A stretch of DNA of 9,796 nt, from assembly GCA_001768965.1 (NCBI GenBank), contig MEMY01000036.1, positions 2,437 through 12,232 of the forward strand, in the 5' to 3' direction. Made by a program: the position numbers and the translations under genes. Of the stretch, positions 1-6,789 are shown in pieces (within the stretch, counting starts at the first letter, position 1; each line of letters begins with the position of its first letter). This DNA is from an archaeon RBG_16_50_20. GTDB lineage: Archaea; Thermoproteota; Bathyarchaeia; 40CM-2-53-6. The notes under the pieces were generated by a model. It had not been told where the DNA came from. It did no database searches and worked only from the letters and a program-made list of their open reading frames with translations.

Positions 1-1
1 C

Positions 2-91
2 GACTTGGAAGACGGAACGGATCAGTACCGGACCAAGTTGAATCTTGATGTGAGCAGAGCATATATCAGACTCGCACAACCCCCGCTTTAG
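2..91 (+). CDS. C-terminal end of an upstream gene (partial, unrecognised)
   Basis: Frame 2 is open from the window edge to a TAG at 89-91 and gives 29 residues ending in SRAYIRLAQPPL. Codon use resembles the neighbouring genes, and the stop lies 11 bases before the ATG of the solenoid gene, which suggests a shared transcript. The alternating polar/hydrophobic pattern (KLNLDVSRAYIRLA) would suit the last strands of a beta-rich protein such as the DUF4097-type proteins often found near bactofilins, but the piece is too short to assign. The gene start lies outside the window. It could also be chance open frame. Confidence 0.45.
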   Translation, partial: DLEDGTDQYRTKLNLDVSRAYIRLAQPPL

Positions 92-94
92 AGG
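91..94 (+). promoter_or_regulatory. Shine-Dalgarno-like GAGG before the solenoid gene
   Basis: GAGG ends 8 bases before the ATG at 103 and overlaps the stop of the upstream frame. This spacing supports ATG 103 as the start and fits translation from a shared transcript. Confidence 0.45.
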
Positions 95-102
95 CTAGCA
101 AA

Positions 103-1326
103 ATGCCTGATGTAACTGTCGCACGCCGATCCAAAGTCACCCTTGGTCATGTCGAAGGAGACTTGGAAGTGGAACGGGACGCAGTAGTCACTCCTGAAGG
201 TGATGCCGTCACGGTGGATGGCAGAGTACTAACAGGCGGCGGTGTGGTTTTCGACGGCAGTCTGAAAGCCAGCGAAGTCGACGCCCGTGACTGGGACCTT
301 GACATACGAGGCGATTTGACGGCAACGGGCGATGTGCGAGTCACTGACGCAAGTCTACACATTTCAGGCTCTCTTTCGGCTGGTTCAGTTGATGTTGATA
401 GGCATCTCGAAGTCGGCCGCGATGTATCAGTCCAAAGCCTCGATGTCGGAAGCAGAGCTGAGATTCGAGGCGATTTGAAAGGAAAGTCGGTCGATGTGGG
501 AGGTTCCCTACAAGTGCACGGATCCGCTGAGGTAGAATACATTGATGCTGGCGGGTCGGTCCAAGTGTCTGGGCAGGTTGCATGCGAGAGCATTGACGTT
601 GGCGGTTCAGTCATAGTTGGAGGCGGAAAAGTTGATGGAGAGATAGATGTTGGAGGATCATTCGAATCCACTGGGCCGCTGGAATTTGAGGAAATTGATG
701 TCGGAGGTTCGGTACGGCTTGGAGGCGACAGTGTAGGGAAACGAATTGACGTTGGTGGTGTGGTTAAAGTCAGCGGCAACCTGAAGTTCGAAGAAATAGA
801 CGTAGGCGGTACGATCGAGATCGAAGGCAACGCTGAAGGTAACGAGGTTGACATCGGCGGAGTCCTTACAGTGAAACAAAATCTGACGTTGCGCGACACA
901 CTGGAGGTAGGTGGGAAATGCAAGATCGGGGGGACCCTAAGCGCCGACCAGGTTGAGATTGGAGGTTGGGTAGAGGCGGCCGAGATCAAGGCTCGCAAAG
1001 TGGAAGTGGGAGGATCGATCGTGACAGAGAAAGGAGTCAGGGCCGAGTCAATTATCATAGGCGATCGTGGCAGAGTGAAAGGGCCGCTGATTGGTGACAC
1101 TGTAGAAATCGGCGAGAAGTCTGAGGTCGAAGAGGTCTACGGGAAACGCATAGTCATCGAGGAACGAAGCAAGGTGGAACTCATACATGGCGTCGACGTG
1201 CAAATTGAAGAAGGCTGCAGAATTCTCGGCGAGGTCCTGTATTCAGGATCGCTAGACGCTGAAGAAGACGTATCCTTCGAAGTCAAGCCCCAGAAAGTAT
1301 CCTCGCTCCCCAACGTTCCCGCATAG
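103..1326 (+). CDS. Bactofilin-like polymer-forming beta-solenoid protein
   Basis: The 407-residue protein is built almost entirely of short beta-strand repeats of the form [IV]-[DE]-V-G-G-S-[VI]. The Asp/Glu of this motif recurs at residues 97, 114, 131, 148, 165, 182, 199, 216, 233 and 250, exactly 17 apart. It then recurs near 268, 285, 301, 318 and 335. One turn of a right-handed beta-helix in bactofilins (DUF583/PF04519) is about this long, so a long solenoid is the natural reading. No signal peptide or membrane segment is visible, so a cytoplasmic or membrane-associated scaffold is likely. Bacterial bactofilins are usually 100-200 residues, making this one long. Residues 340-407 are more charged and break the GG pattern, perhaps forming a cap. 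ATG 103 has GAGG 8 bases upstream. The family assignment is from the repeat pattern; polymerisation is inferred. Confidence 0.8.
   Translation: MPDVTVARRSKVTLGHVEGDLEVERDAVVTPEGDAVTVDGRVLTGGGVVFDGSLKASEVDARDWDLDIRGDLTATGDVRVTDASLHISGSLSAGSVDVDRHLEVGRDVSVQSLDVGSRAEIRGDLKGKSVDVGGSLQVHGSAEVEYIDAGGSVQVSGQVACESIDVGGSVIVGGGKVDGEIDVGGSFESTGPLEFEEIDVGGSVRLGGDSVGKRIDVGGVVKVSGNLKFEEIDVGGTIEIEGNAEGNEVDIGGVLTVKQNLTLRDTLEVGGKCKIGGTLSADQVEIGGWVEAAEIKARKVEVGGSIVTEKGVRAESIIIGDRGRVKGPLIGDTVEIGEKSEVEEVYGKRIVIEERSKVELIHGVDVQIEEGCRILGEVLYSGSLDAEEDVSFEVKPQKVSSLPNVPA
391..1155 (+). repeat. In-gene 51-bp (17-residue) tandem coding repeat
   Basis: About fifteen consecutive 17-residue units cover residues 97-351 of the solenoid protein. 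The first ten are spaced exactly 51 bp apart; later units vary by one residue. The repeat is clear in protein (I-D-V-G-G-S-V core) and only partly conserved in DNA (variants of gatgttggaggt), so the array is old and held by selection on structure, not a recent DNA expansion. Confidence 0.8.
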
Positions 1327-1330
1327 AGCT

Positions 1331-2038
1331 TCAGGTCGCAGCCTGACCGGGAGTTTCCTTCTTTGCCTGATCCTGAGCAGGCGTCTGACTAGGCGCCGGA
1401 GAGCCTGTGCCTGTCTGGGGAACTGTTTGTTGAGAGACAGCCTTTGTCTGAGCAGGCTGCGCTGGGGCAGTAGGTGAGCCAGCTGGAGCAGCGGGTTTTG
1501 GAGTCGCAGGTTGAGCCGGTTTCGCAACCGTAGAAGCAACTGGTTTAGCGGGAGCCACTGGCTTGGGCGGAGGTGGAGTTGGTGGGACGTATTTCGCTCC
1601 GAGATATTCGTAGAGGAGCTGAATGCCTTCTTCATTCGTGGCTATGAAAATCCAGTATGGGCCGTGTAGGTCCCGAGCGAGCTTTGCTATTCCTTCAGGC
1701 TCGAAACCTACTTTCGAAATAAGCTTCGACCAGCCATTGATCTTCTTTGTGATGACATGCGTGATCCCGTCCCAAAGCAGCTCGGAAAGCCCTCGGGGCA
1801 GTTTGGATGGGAGGCCCGCGAATGGTACCGTGCAATAGCCATGCTTCTTGACGATGTCGTCAAGCTTCGTTAGATCTAAAGGGCGATTGAACCTAACCCA
1901 AAATTGGTCGCCGCTCTGGTAGGGCACGTGCTCAACTTTTTCAACTCCATCTCTGAATCGTAGTTCATCGATCCTGCGCTCTAGCTCAGCTATCACTGTG
2001 CTCGGCCTCGATTTTGTCGAGGCTGATGAAGTCACCAC
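1331..2038 (-). CDS. Unrecognised protein with long Pro/Ala-rich C-terminal tail
   Basis: I do not recognise this 235-residue protein. Residues 15-150 look folded, with an amphipathic N-terminal helix (IAELERRIDELRFRDG) and mixed alpha/beta segments including QFWVRFNRP and GPYWIFIATNEEG. Residues 151-235 are low complexity, dominated by Pro, Ala, Thr, Gln and Lys (PPTPPPPKPVAPAK), which suggests a flexible tether. No signal peptide or membrane segment is visible. The first in-frame start is GTG 2038, but a TATA-like TTTTTAAG sits directly before it. GTG at 1996, which would begin at the N-terminal helix, may be the start used from that promoter. The gene converges with the solenoid gene, leaving 4 bases between the two stops, and follows the histidine-rich mini-gene on the same strand by 34 bases. 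That it is a real gene is well supported; no function can be given. Confidence 0.7.
   Translation of the reverse strand: MVTSSASTKSRPSTVIAELERRIDELRFRDGVEKVEHVPYQSGDQFWVRFNRPLDLTKLDDIVKKHGYCTVPFAGLPSKLPRGLSELLWDGITHVITKKINGWSKLISKVGFEPEGIAKLARDLHGPYWIFIATNEEGIQLLYEYLGAKYVPPTPPPPKPVAPAKPVASTVAKPAQPATPKPAAPAGSPTAPAQPAQTKAVSQQTVPQTGTGSPAPSQTPAQDQAKKETPGQAAT
2005..2023. other. Perfect 7-bp inverted repeat near the start of the Pro/Ala-tail gene
   Basis: GCCTCGA and TCGAGGC flank a 5-base spacer (TTTTG). On the minus strand the hairpin would lie 8 bases before the GTG at 1996, close to the transcript start predicted from the TATA-like box at 2040-2047. It could be a regulator site, an RNA hairpin in the leader, or simply coding sequence if GTG 2038 is the true start. 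Confidence 0.35.
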
Positions 2039-2039
2039 T

Positions 2040-2047
2040 TAAAAATG
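2040..2047 (-). promoter_or_regulatory. TATA-like box TTTTTAAG for the Pro/Ala-tail gene
   Basis: Read on the minus strand, TTTTTAAG abuts the GTG at 2038. Archaeal TATA boxes centre about 26-27 bases before the transcript start, so transcription would begin near 2017 and the leader would run about 20 bases to GTG 1996. Confidence 0.35.
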
Positions 2048-2072
2048 GAACGTTTTCACGGTCGACTGATGC

Positions 2073-2219
2073 TCAGTAAGAGTGGCCGTTACTACGTGAA
2101 ACTTTGTGATGTCGGTAAACCTTTGGCGCGCCGCAGTATACACATTTCATGGTTCCGAGCGGCATCGCATGATGAAATTCGTGGTGATGGATATGGTACA
2201 ACCCAAATCCCATACTCAT
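2073..2219 (-). CDS. Small histidine-rich protein with a CxxC motif
   Basis: This 48-codon frame has ATG starts at 2219 and 2213 and a TGA at 2075-2073. Nine of 48 residues are histidine: 9, 11, 12, 13, 16, 17, 37, 38 and 46. The second half contains Cys26-x2-Cys29-Gly followed by His37-His38 (CVYCGAPKVYRHHK), which resembles a one-finger zinc-binding site. The His cluster at residues 9-17 could bind a further metal ion. A TATA-like TTAATTATT centred at 2240 lies 27 bases before ATG 2213, the usual geometry for a leaderless archaeal gene, so translation may start at either ATG. It fills most of the gap between the helicase and the Pro/Ala-tail gene, on the same strand as both. I do not recognise a family. 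Metal binding is inferred from composition, and a chance frame cannot be excluded without homologues. Confidence 0.55.
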   Translation of the reverse strand: MSMGFGLYHIHHHEFHHAMPLGTMKCVYCGAPKVYRHHKVSRSNGHSY

Positions 2220-2235
2220 GCTGAGCGCTCTCGGG

Positions 2236-2244
2236 AATAATTAA
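2236..2244 (-). promoter_or_regulatory. TATA-like box TTAATTATT before the His-rich mini-gene
   Basis: On the minus strand the box is centred about 27 bases before ATG 2213 and 21 before ATG 2219. It is the most A/T-rich stretch between the helicase stop and the mini-gene, fitting an archaeal promoter giving a leaderless or nearly leaderless transcript. Confidence 0.45.
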
Positions 2245-2251
2245 GGTGGCT

Positions 2252-2292
2252 TGGAACACTTGGAGTGCGTGGAGAAAAATGATAATGTTCCA
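2252..2292 (-). terminator. Possible terminator after the helicase gene
   Basis: Downstream of the helicase stop, the minus strand carries ATTTTTCT (complement of 2273-2280). It lies inside the loop of a 7-bp inverted repeat (TGGAACA at 2252-2258 with TGTTCCA at 2286-2292). Archaeal termination mainly needs a run of T, so the T stretch is the stronger part of the case. The loop of 27 bases is long for an intrinsic hairpin. Confidence 0.25.
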
Positions 2293-2301
2293 CTTTTCTA
2301 C

Positions 2302-5172
2302 CTAGGGCTTATCCCAAAATGGCCTCGTCGTAATGAACTTCAACTTGGCTTCGAGTAAATCCTTGTAGAATGACCTATCTTCGTCATGCATCTTGGCGAG
2401 TATCCTGCTTGCGGTTTGGGGGCCGATTCCGTATACACACTGTGCTACTACTGCACGTCTCCCATAGGATAAGACAAGGTCTGCGGAACGCCTTGCACGC
2501 GATAGTACGTCAATCTCACCTTGCTCCAAAAGCTTGGCCTTGAGCTTCTTCTCGAGAATTCGGGTGAGAAAGTCAGTTGACCATGATGAGACTGCCAGAA
2601 GCCCAGAACTGCATGATGAACATGAGGGCTTCTTTGACAATGTCTTAACCACTACCGCCTGCATTAGAGCTCCACATTCGAAACACAGCAAGTCAACAGT
2701 CATGTTGTCCAGACTATACCGCAACCGTTCGATCGTGTCCCTCTCAACCGTCTCAGGAGCAACAAGTTCAGGCACATCCAGGTGCTTGTTTAACAGGTGA
2801 AAACCAAGCGGGCTCGGGTTCTCTTCTGCCCTGAATAGTGCGACCTCAATCGACCCGTCTCGAATGCTCTTGTAGATTCCCCGGACGCGTGGATAATCAA
2901 CATGGAGTAGCAGAGCTTCACGGATCGTTTCATCGTAGATGGGTGTCATTCTGAAGCGCAGACCTAACTCTCTCAGACTATCACCCGAATACATCAGCCC
3001 CCGTTTCATGGCTCCGAATCTCTCGGCGATGAATTTCATGTAGTATCCAAAGGGAAAGTGGCGGTGAAGGATTCCATTGAACATCTGTTCGAGAACGCCC
3101 TGTTCTATACCGAACAAGACAGAACGGAGTTCGTCAAGTGACAGCTCTTCAGTTGTTGTCGTCAGCTCAAGGAGGATCCGATAACCATCCGCCCACCAAT
3201 TCCCAACCAATCCTTTCCTAGAAAGAAGTTCCTCGCAAATCTCACCCAGCGTATTGTTCACAGTCTCTCCGAAGGAAGCGTGAATGATCAGGAATCTGTC
3301 GAAGGCCTCTATCACGATTCGCTTTTCGGTTGGGACGGGAGCTTTCATTTTGCAGTGTTCATCCAACTCCTCAACCACTTTCCGGATCCCAAATCGCTCC
3401 GCTGGCCATCGGTGCTCCATCAAGCCTACGACCGTTGACACGTCGCTTGATCCCAGTTCTTCTGCAACTTCTGAGCGAAGTCTACCCACATGTTGAGCGA
3501 GATCGAATGGGATGGGCAGCATCTCGCCGTCCCAGCCTGGGACGGCTGCAGTTGGGTCTTCTACAGGTGTTACGTAGACGCGTGCGTCGTCTGAGATCTG
3601 TTCGATCTGCCACACCTTGCCTTTAACAATGAAGTGCAATCCTAAGCGTGCCTTAGTCATCATGAATTCCTCCCCCAGAATGCCTACCGACTGTTGGGTT
3701 GAAACATCAATGACCTGATACCTCCGTTCATCAGGGATCATCGAGAGGTTTTCGAAATAGTATTGGCGCGTTCTGCTTCCTCTAGCTAGGTGACTATTCT
3801 CGATCCTGAGGTGCCGCATTTTCTCCATGAATGAGGTTACCTTGTCAAATTCCTCTCTTGTCAACTCTCGATACGGGTAAGCGCTGCGGACAAGTTCGAA
3901 TGCTTCGTCTGTCTTCACCGGGCTATCGGACTCAAGAACGGCTCCGGTAATTTGATGAGCTAGAACGTCGAGCGCCTTTTCGTGAATCTTCACCGGCTCA
4001 ACGGTTTTCTCTCGGGCCTTCTGAATTGCCGCAACAGATTCGAGAATGTCCTCAGTTGATACGGCGACTATCGCTCCCTCGGAAACCCTGTCCAGCCTGT
4101 GACCCGACCGCCCGACCCTCTGAATGAGACTTGTAACTTGCCTCGGCGACATGTACTGGATCGTCAGGTCCACGTTGCCGATGTCGATTCCAAGCTCCAT
4201 GGTTGATGTGCAAACGAGCGCCTTTATCCTCCCATTCTTGAAATCATTCTCAACGCGAACTCTCTCCTCTCTCGGCAAAGAACCGTGATGTACAGCCACG
4301 TTACGCTTCAGCTGATGAAATTTGGATCCGAGGGTTTCCGCGTTTGTACGGCTGTTAACGAAGATCAGCGTTGAATCGTGGTCCTCGACAAGTTCCCAGA
4401 TTCTGTTTAGTCTGGCTGCGGCTTCGGGGGCGGTGTACAGGCTCTGGGCAATTACGTGGTCCTCATCTGTTGGATGAGGGAACTCAACGAAGTACTTCGC
4501 TTCCTTCGGAGGTGAAACCTGTAAAACCTCACTAGTGCTCTTTCCAGCAATGAAAGCGGCTATCTGCTCGGGATTTCCAACAGTAGCTGATAGTCCTATT
4601 CGTTGAAACTCTCGGTCAGTGATCTTCCTCAGCCTCTCAAGCCCGACTGTCAGCTGGACTCCTCGCCTATCTCCAGCGAGTTCATGTACCTCATCAATCA
4701 CAACCCAACGAACATGCCGCAGATGTGTCCGCAATCTTTTCCCCGGCAATATCGCCTGCAATGTTTCGGGGGTTGTAACTAGGAAATCAGGAGGCTTGAT
4801 CGATTGCTTCCTTCGCTCTTTCTGAGGCGTGTCTCCATGCCGGATCTCGACCGTGAAACCAAGTTTCTTGCTCCAGAAGTCAAGTCGTTTGAGTAGGTCG
4901 CGATTGAGCGCGCGCATGGGAGTGATGTAGATCACTGAAATCCCCTGTCGGTCCTTGATCTTCAGCAGCTGGTCGAAAATTGGAAGGAGCACAGCTTCGG
5001 TTTTTCCCGAACCTGTCGGCGCAATGAGGAGAACGTTCTTTCCGGCTATGATCTTCGGGATTGCCGCAATCTGGGGGGCTGTTGGAGTCTTGATACCGGA
5101 CTCAGCTATGGTTTCTTGAACAGTTGTGGAAAGAAGTGAGAAGACCTGTTGCGACAGGGTTTCGAACCAGCC
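2302..5172 (-). CDS. lhr: Lhr-family ATP-dependent superfamily 2 helicase, start disrupted or non-standard
   Basis: Numbering from the first sense codon of the open frame (GGC at 5172), the protein has a Q-like segment (TPTAPQIAAIPKI, 29-41), Walker A APTGSGKT (51-58), DEVH (160-163), SAT (195-197), the domain 2 motif VGRSGHR (353-359) and a long Lhr-type C-terminal half. Near the end is a zinc ribbon with Cys830/833 and Cys851/854, then a helix-hairpin-helix-like GIGPQTAS (915-922). About 956 residues is normal for archaeal Lhr proteins, which unwind DNA or DNA/RNA hybrids with 3'-5' polarity in repair. No ATG, GTG or TTG lies in frame before Walker A. The first is GTG 4992, which would cut the motif off. 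An in-frame ATG at 5193 is separated by TAG (5175-5173), and ATG 5180 is one base out of frame. Only CTG 5157 could start upstream in frame. The stop is TAG. Confidence 0.9.
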   Translation of the reverse strand, partial: GWFETLSQQVFSLLSTTVQETIAESGIKTPTAPQIAAIPKIIAGKNVLLIAPTGSGKTEAVLLPIFDQLLKIKDRQGISVIYITPMRALNRDLLKRLDFWSKKLGFTVEIRHGDTPQKERRKQSIKPPDFLVTTPETLQAILPGKRLRTHLRHVRWVVIDEVHELAGDRRGVQLTVGLERLRKITDREFQRIGLSATVGNPEQIAAFIAGKSTSEVLQVSPPKEAKYFVEFPHPTDEDHVIAQSLYTAPEAAARLNRIWELVEDHDSTLIFVNSRTNAETLGSKFHQLKRNVAVHHGSLPREERVRVENDFKNGRIKALVCTSTMELGIDIGNVDLTIQYMSPRQVTSLIQRVGRSGHRLDRVSEGAIVAVSTEDILESVAAIQKAREKTVEPVKIHEKALDVLAHQITGAVLESDSPVKTDEAFELVRSAYPYRELTREEFDKVTSFMEKMRHLRIENSHLARGSRTRQYYFENLSMIPDERRYQVIDVSTQQSVGILGEEFMMTKARLGLHFIVKGKVWQIEQISDDARVYVTPVEDPTAAVPGWDGEMLPIPFDLAQHVGRLRSEVAEELGSSDVSTVVGLMEHRWPAERFGIRKVVEELDEHCKMKAPVPTEKRIVIEAFDRFLIIHASFGETVNNTLGEICEELLSRKGLVGNWWADGYRILLELTTTTEELSLDELRSVLFGIEQGVLEQMFNGILHRHFPFGYYMKFIAERFGAMKRGLMYSGDSLRELGLRFRMTPIYDETIREALLLHVDYPRVRGIYKSIRDGSIEVALFRAEENPSPLGFHLLNKHLDVPELVAPETVERDTIERLRYSLDNMTVDLLCFECGALMQAVVVKTLSKKPSCSSCSSGLLAVSSWSTDFLTRILEKKLKAKLLEQGEIDVLSRARRSADLVLSYGRRAVVAQCVYGIGPQTASRILAKMHDEDRSFYKDLLEAKLKFITTRPFWDKP

Positions 5173-5200
5173 CTAGACATAGAATGAATTCATAGCGGCA

Positions 5201-5208
5201 CTCAAAAA
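5201..5208 (-). promoter_or_regulatory. TATA-like box TTTTTGAG for the helicase
   Basis: On the minus strand the box is centred about 26 bases before the ATG at 5180-5178, the geometry expected for a leaderless gene. It is too close to ATG 5193 (about 11 bases) to serve it. This favours ATG 5180 as the original start of the helicase although it is out of frame in this sequence. Confidence 0.35.
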
Positions 5209-5263
5209 CCTTGGAGGAAGAACCAATTCGCCGACCCCGGAGCCCGAGCGCTCAAGTGTTTTC

Positions 5264-5271
5264 TTTTTAAG
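5264..5271 (+). promoter_or_regulatory. TATA-like box TTTTTAAG for the MBL-fold gene
   Basis: The box lies in a short T-rich tract (ttctttttaag) and is centred 27 bases before the TTG at 5294 and 38 before ATG 5306. It predicts a transcript start near 5294, hence a leader of about 12 bases to the ATG or none to the TTG. Confidence 0.5.
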
Positions 5272-5305
5272 TCGAATTCGTGGCTACCTAATCTTGGTGC
5301 TGCAT

Positions 5306-5962
5306 ATGTTCGAGTATCAAGGCGTGAAAGTAACTTGGCTTGGGCATGACGGATTCAGAATCCAAGACGGCCAAGTGATCTACATTGACCCATTCAAAAT
5401 TGAGAGCGGGGGACCAAAGGCCGACATACTTCTAGTGAGTCACGAACACTTTGACCACTGCAACGTGGAGGACCTCAGTAAAGTCACGACCACGAACACG
5501 GTCGTTGTTGCTCACTCTCAATCTACGAGTGAACTGAGCAAGCTCAAAGTGAAGGAGCTGAAGATCATCAAACCGGGCGATAGAATCACCATTGGCGACG
5601 TAGGGATCGAAGCCGTCCCGGCCTACAATGTCAACAAGTTCAGGGAACCGGGTAAAGTATTCCATCCGAAAGAGGATGGAAAACTGGGATTTATCCTGGC
5701 AGTGAAGGGCGTACGAATCTATCACGCAGGCGATACGGATCATATCCCTGAGATGAAGAGTGTTCGCACCGACATTGCACTACTCCCGATCTCTGGAACG
5801 TACGTAATGACCGCGCAGGAAGCAGCGGAAGCCACTGCAACAATCAACCCGAAGGTGGTCATTCCAATGCATTTCGGCGCAATCGTCGGTAGCAAAGATG
5901 ACGCGGAGAGCTTCAAGAAACTCGTCAAGTGCGAAGTCAAGATACTGGAAAAAGAGAGATAG
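5306..5962 (+). CDS. Metallo-beta-lactamase-fold metal-dependent hydrolase (UPF0173/UlaG-like)
   Basis: The protein carries the metal-site signature of the MBL fold. It has His46-x-His48-x-Asp50-His51 (SHEHFDH), His140 with Asp143 in HAGDTDH, and His189 in PMHFGAIVG, enough for a two-metal site. The opening WLGHDGFRIQDG and the IYIDPF strand are typical of the small UPF0173/UlaG-like branch, and about 218 residues is the usual length. No signal peptide is visible, so it should be cytosolic. These proteins hydrolyse phosphoester, lactone or similar bonds; the substrate cannot be read from sequence or from the neighbours. I chose ATG 5306 because family members begin just before this strand. 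TTG 5294 and GTG 5297 add four or three residues and cannot be excluded. The gene is divergent from the helicase and convergent with the citryl-CoA lyase gene, 31 bases away. Confidence 0.88.
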   Translation: MFEYQGVKVTWLGHDGFRIQDGQVIYIDPFKIESGGPKADILLVSHEHFDHCNVEDLSKVTTTNTVVVAHSQSTSELSKLKVKELKIIKPGDRITIGDVGIEAVPAYNVNKFREPGKVFHPKEDGKLGFILAVKGVRIYHAGDTDHIPEMKSVRTDIALLPISGTYVMTAQEAAEATATINPKVVIPMHFGAIVGSKDDAESFKKLVKCEVKILEKER

Positions 5963-5993
5963 AAGTCGCGAGCCGCATCTACCGAAACAAACT

Positions 5994-6776
5994 CTACTTT
6001 GGGACTGGACGTTCAGGAGGGCCAGTGTAGGTTATCTCGTTCCAATCTGGTGCCTTGTAGGGTCTATCGTTGTACATTTGCTCGTAGGCGTGGGCTATGA
6101 GGCCTGGGGTTCGGCTGACAATGAAGAATCCTTTCCCAAGACGCCAGTCGAATCCCATTTCGGATATGATCGCAGCAATGCATCCGTCCACGTTCAGGAT
6201 GAGATGTTTTCGGAAGAACTCGTCCGTCAACGATTCGATTACTTGCGCTAGCTCTACATGTGGGCCTCGAAGCTGGGTTTCGCCGGCAATCTCCAGAAGC
6301 TTCACGGTGCGTGGGTCCTTGGTGTGAGTTGGATGCCCAAACCCAGGTATCTTCTCTTTTCTCTCACTATGATCTTTGATGATTTCTTGCGCGCATTCGC
6401 GTGTTGACATTTGCCTATCCTTCGCGCTCTGAATTCCATCTTGCAGCATCTTCGCGGCCTGTTCGATTGCACCTCCGTGCCAGTCTCCGATGGCCACTAT
6501 GCCCGCGGATACTGCAGCTTGGAGTGGTACCCCTGACGAAGCAACGAAGAGGGTCGCGTCAACTGAAGGGGCATTGAGACTGTGCTCGAGGCAGACTGTG
6601 AGCAGCGCGTCCATCATGCGAGAGTGATTGGCAGGAGGTAGCTCTCCGCGCCAAAGCAGGTACGTCAAATCCGCATAATTGTACTTCCCAACAAGATCCA
6701 TCAGGTTGTAACCGCGCACTAGGATCTTGTTTGGTTCCACCTTTGATATGGCGGTTTTCCAAAACGGTTCCGACAA
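5994..6776 (-). CDS. Citryl-CoA lyase-like short citrate synthase family protein
   Basis: The citrate-synthase catalytic triad is kept: His in GDWHGGA, His in GFGHP and Asp in NVDGCIAA. The protein is about 260 residues, against 370-430 for citrate synthases. GFGHR becomes GFGHPTHTKDPRT, and the C-terminal arginine motif that binds citrate is not evident. This is the pattern of stand-alone citryl-CoA lyases, which cleave citryl-CoA to acetyl-CoA and oxaloacetate; the real substrate may be another acyl-CoA. I start it at TTG 6776 (protein SEPFWKTAISKVEPNK after Met). GAGGGAG lies 6 bases upstream, this is where the family's conserved N-terminus begins, and the start falls 11 bases after the thyX stop. 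The longer frame to 6884 would overlap thyX by 97 bases. Probably co-transcribed with thyX; no functional link is evident. Confidence 0.8.
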   Translation of the reverse strand: MSEPFWKTAISKVEPNKILVRGYNLMDLVGKYNYADLTYLLWRGELPPANHSRMMDALLTVCLEHSLNAPSVDATLFVASSGVPLQAAVSAGIVAIGDWHGGAIEQAAKMLQDGIQSAKDRQMSTRECAQEIIKDHSERKEKIPGFGHPTHTKDPRTVKLLEIAGETQLRGPHVELAQVIESLTDEFFRKHLILNVDGCIAAIISEMGFDWRLGKGFFIVSRTPGLIAHAYEQMYNDRPYKAPDWNEITYTGPPERPVPK

Positions 6777-6782
6777 GTTGCT

Positions 6783-6789
6783 CTCCCTC
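6783..6789 (-). promoter_or_regulatory. Shine-Dalgarno GAGGGAG that fixes the citryl-CoA lyase start
   Basis: Read on the minus strand, GAGGGAG overlaps the TGA of thyX (6790-6788) and ends 6 bases before TTG 6776. It argues for the short 260-residue protein and for translation from the thyX transcript. Confidence 0.6.

Noticed and set aside
147..1100. A 317-residue minus-strand open frame opposite the solenoid gene
   Set aside because: It is Ser/Thr/Pro-rich and periodic because it is the reverse of the GG-rich repeats; it has no recognisable domain or start signal.
391..1155. Regular 51-bp repetition as a CRISPR-like or satellite array
   Set aside because: The period is a multiple of three, DNA identity between units is low, and there are no unique spacers between identical repeats. 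It is a protein-level repeat.
1252..1635. Minus-strand 127-residue Leu/Arg/Gln-rich frame
   Set aside because: It is a frame-shifted shadow of the Pro/Ala-rich tail and the end of the solenoid gene; its odd composition follows from that.
5173..5175. In-frame TAG in the helicase leader read as pyrrolysine
   Set aside because: TAG ends at least five genes here (solenoid, helicase, MBL, citryl-CoA lyase, methyltransferase), and no Pyl genes are visible. A lost base or non-ATG start explains the region more simply.
5963..5993. Terminator between the convergent MBL and citryl-CoA lyase genes
   Set aside because: The 31 bases contain no T run or stem-loop that I can support on either strand.
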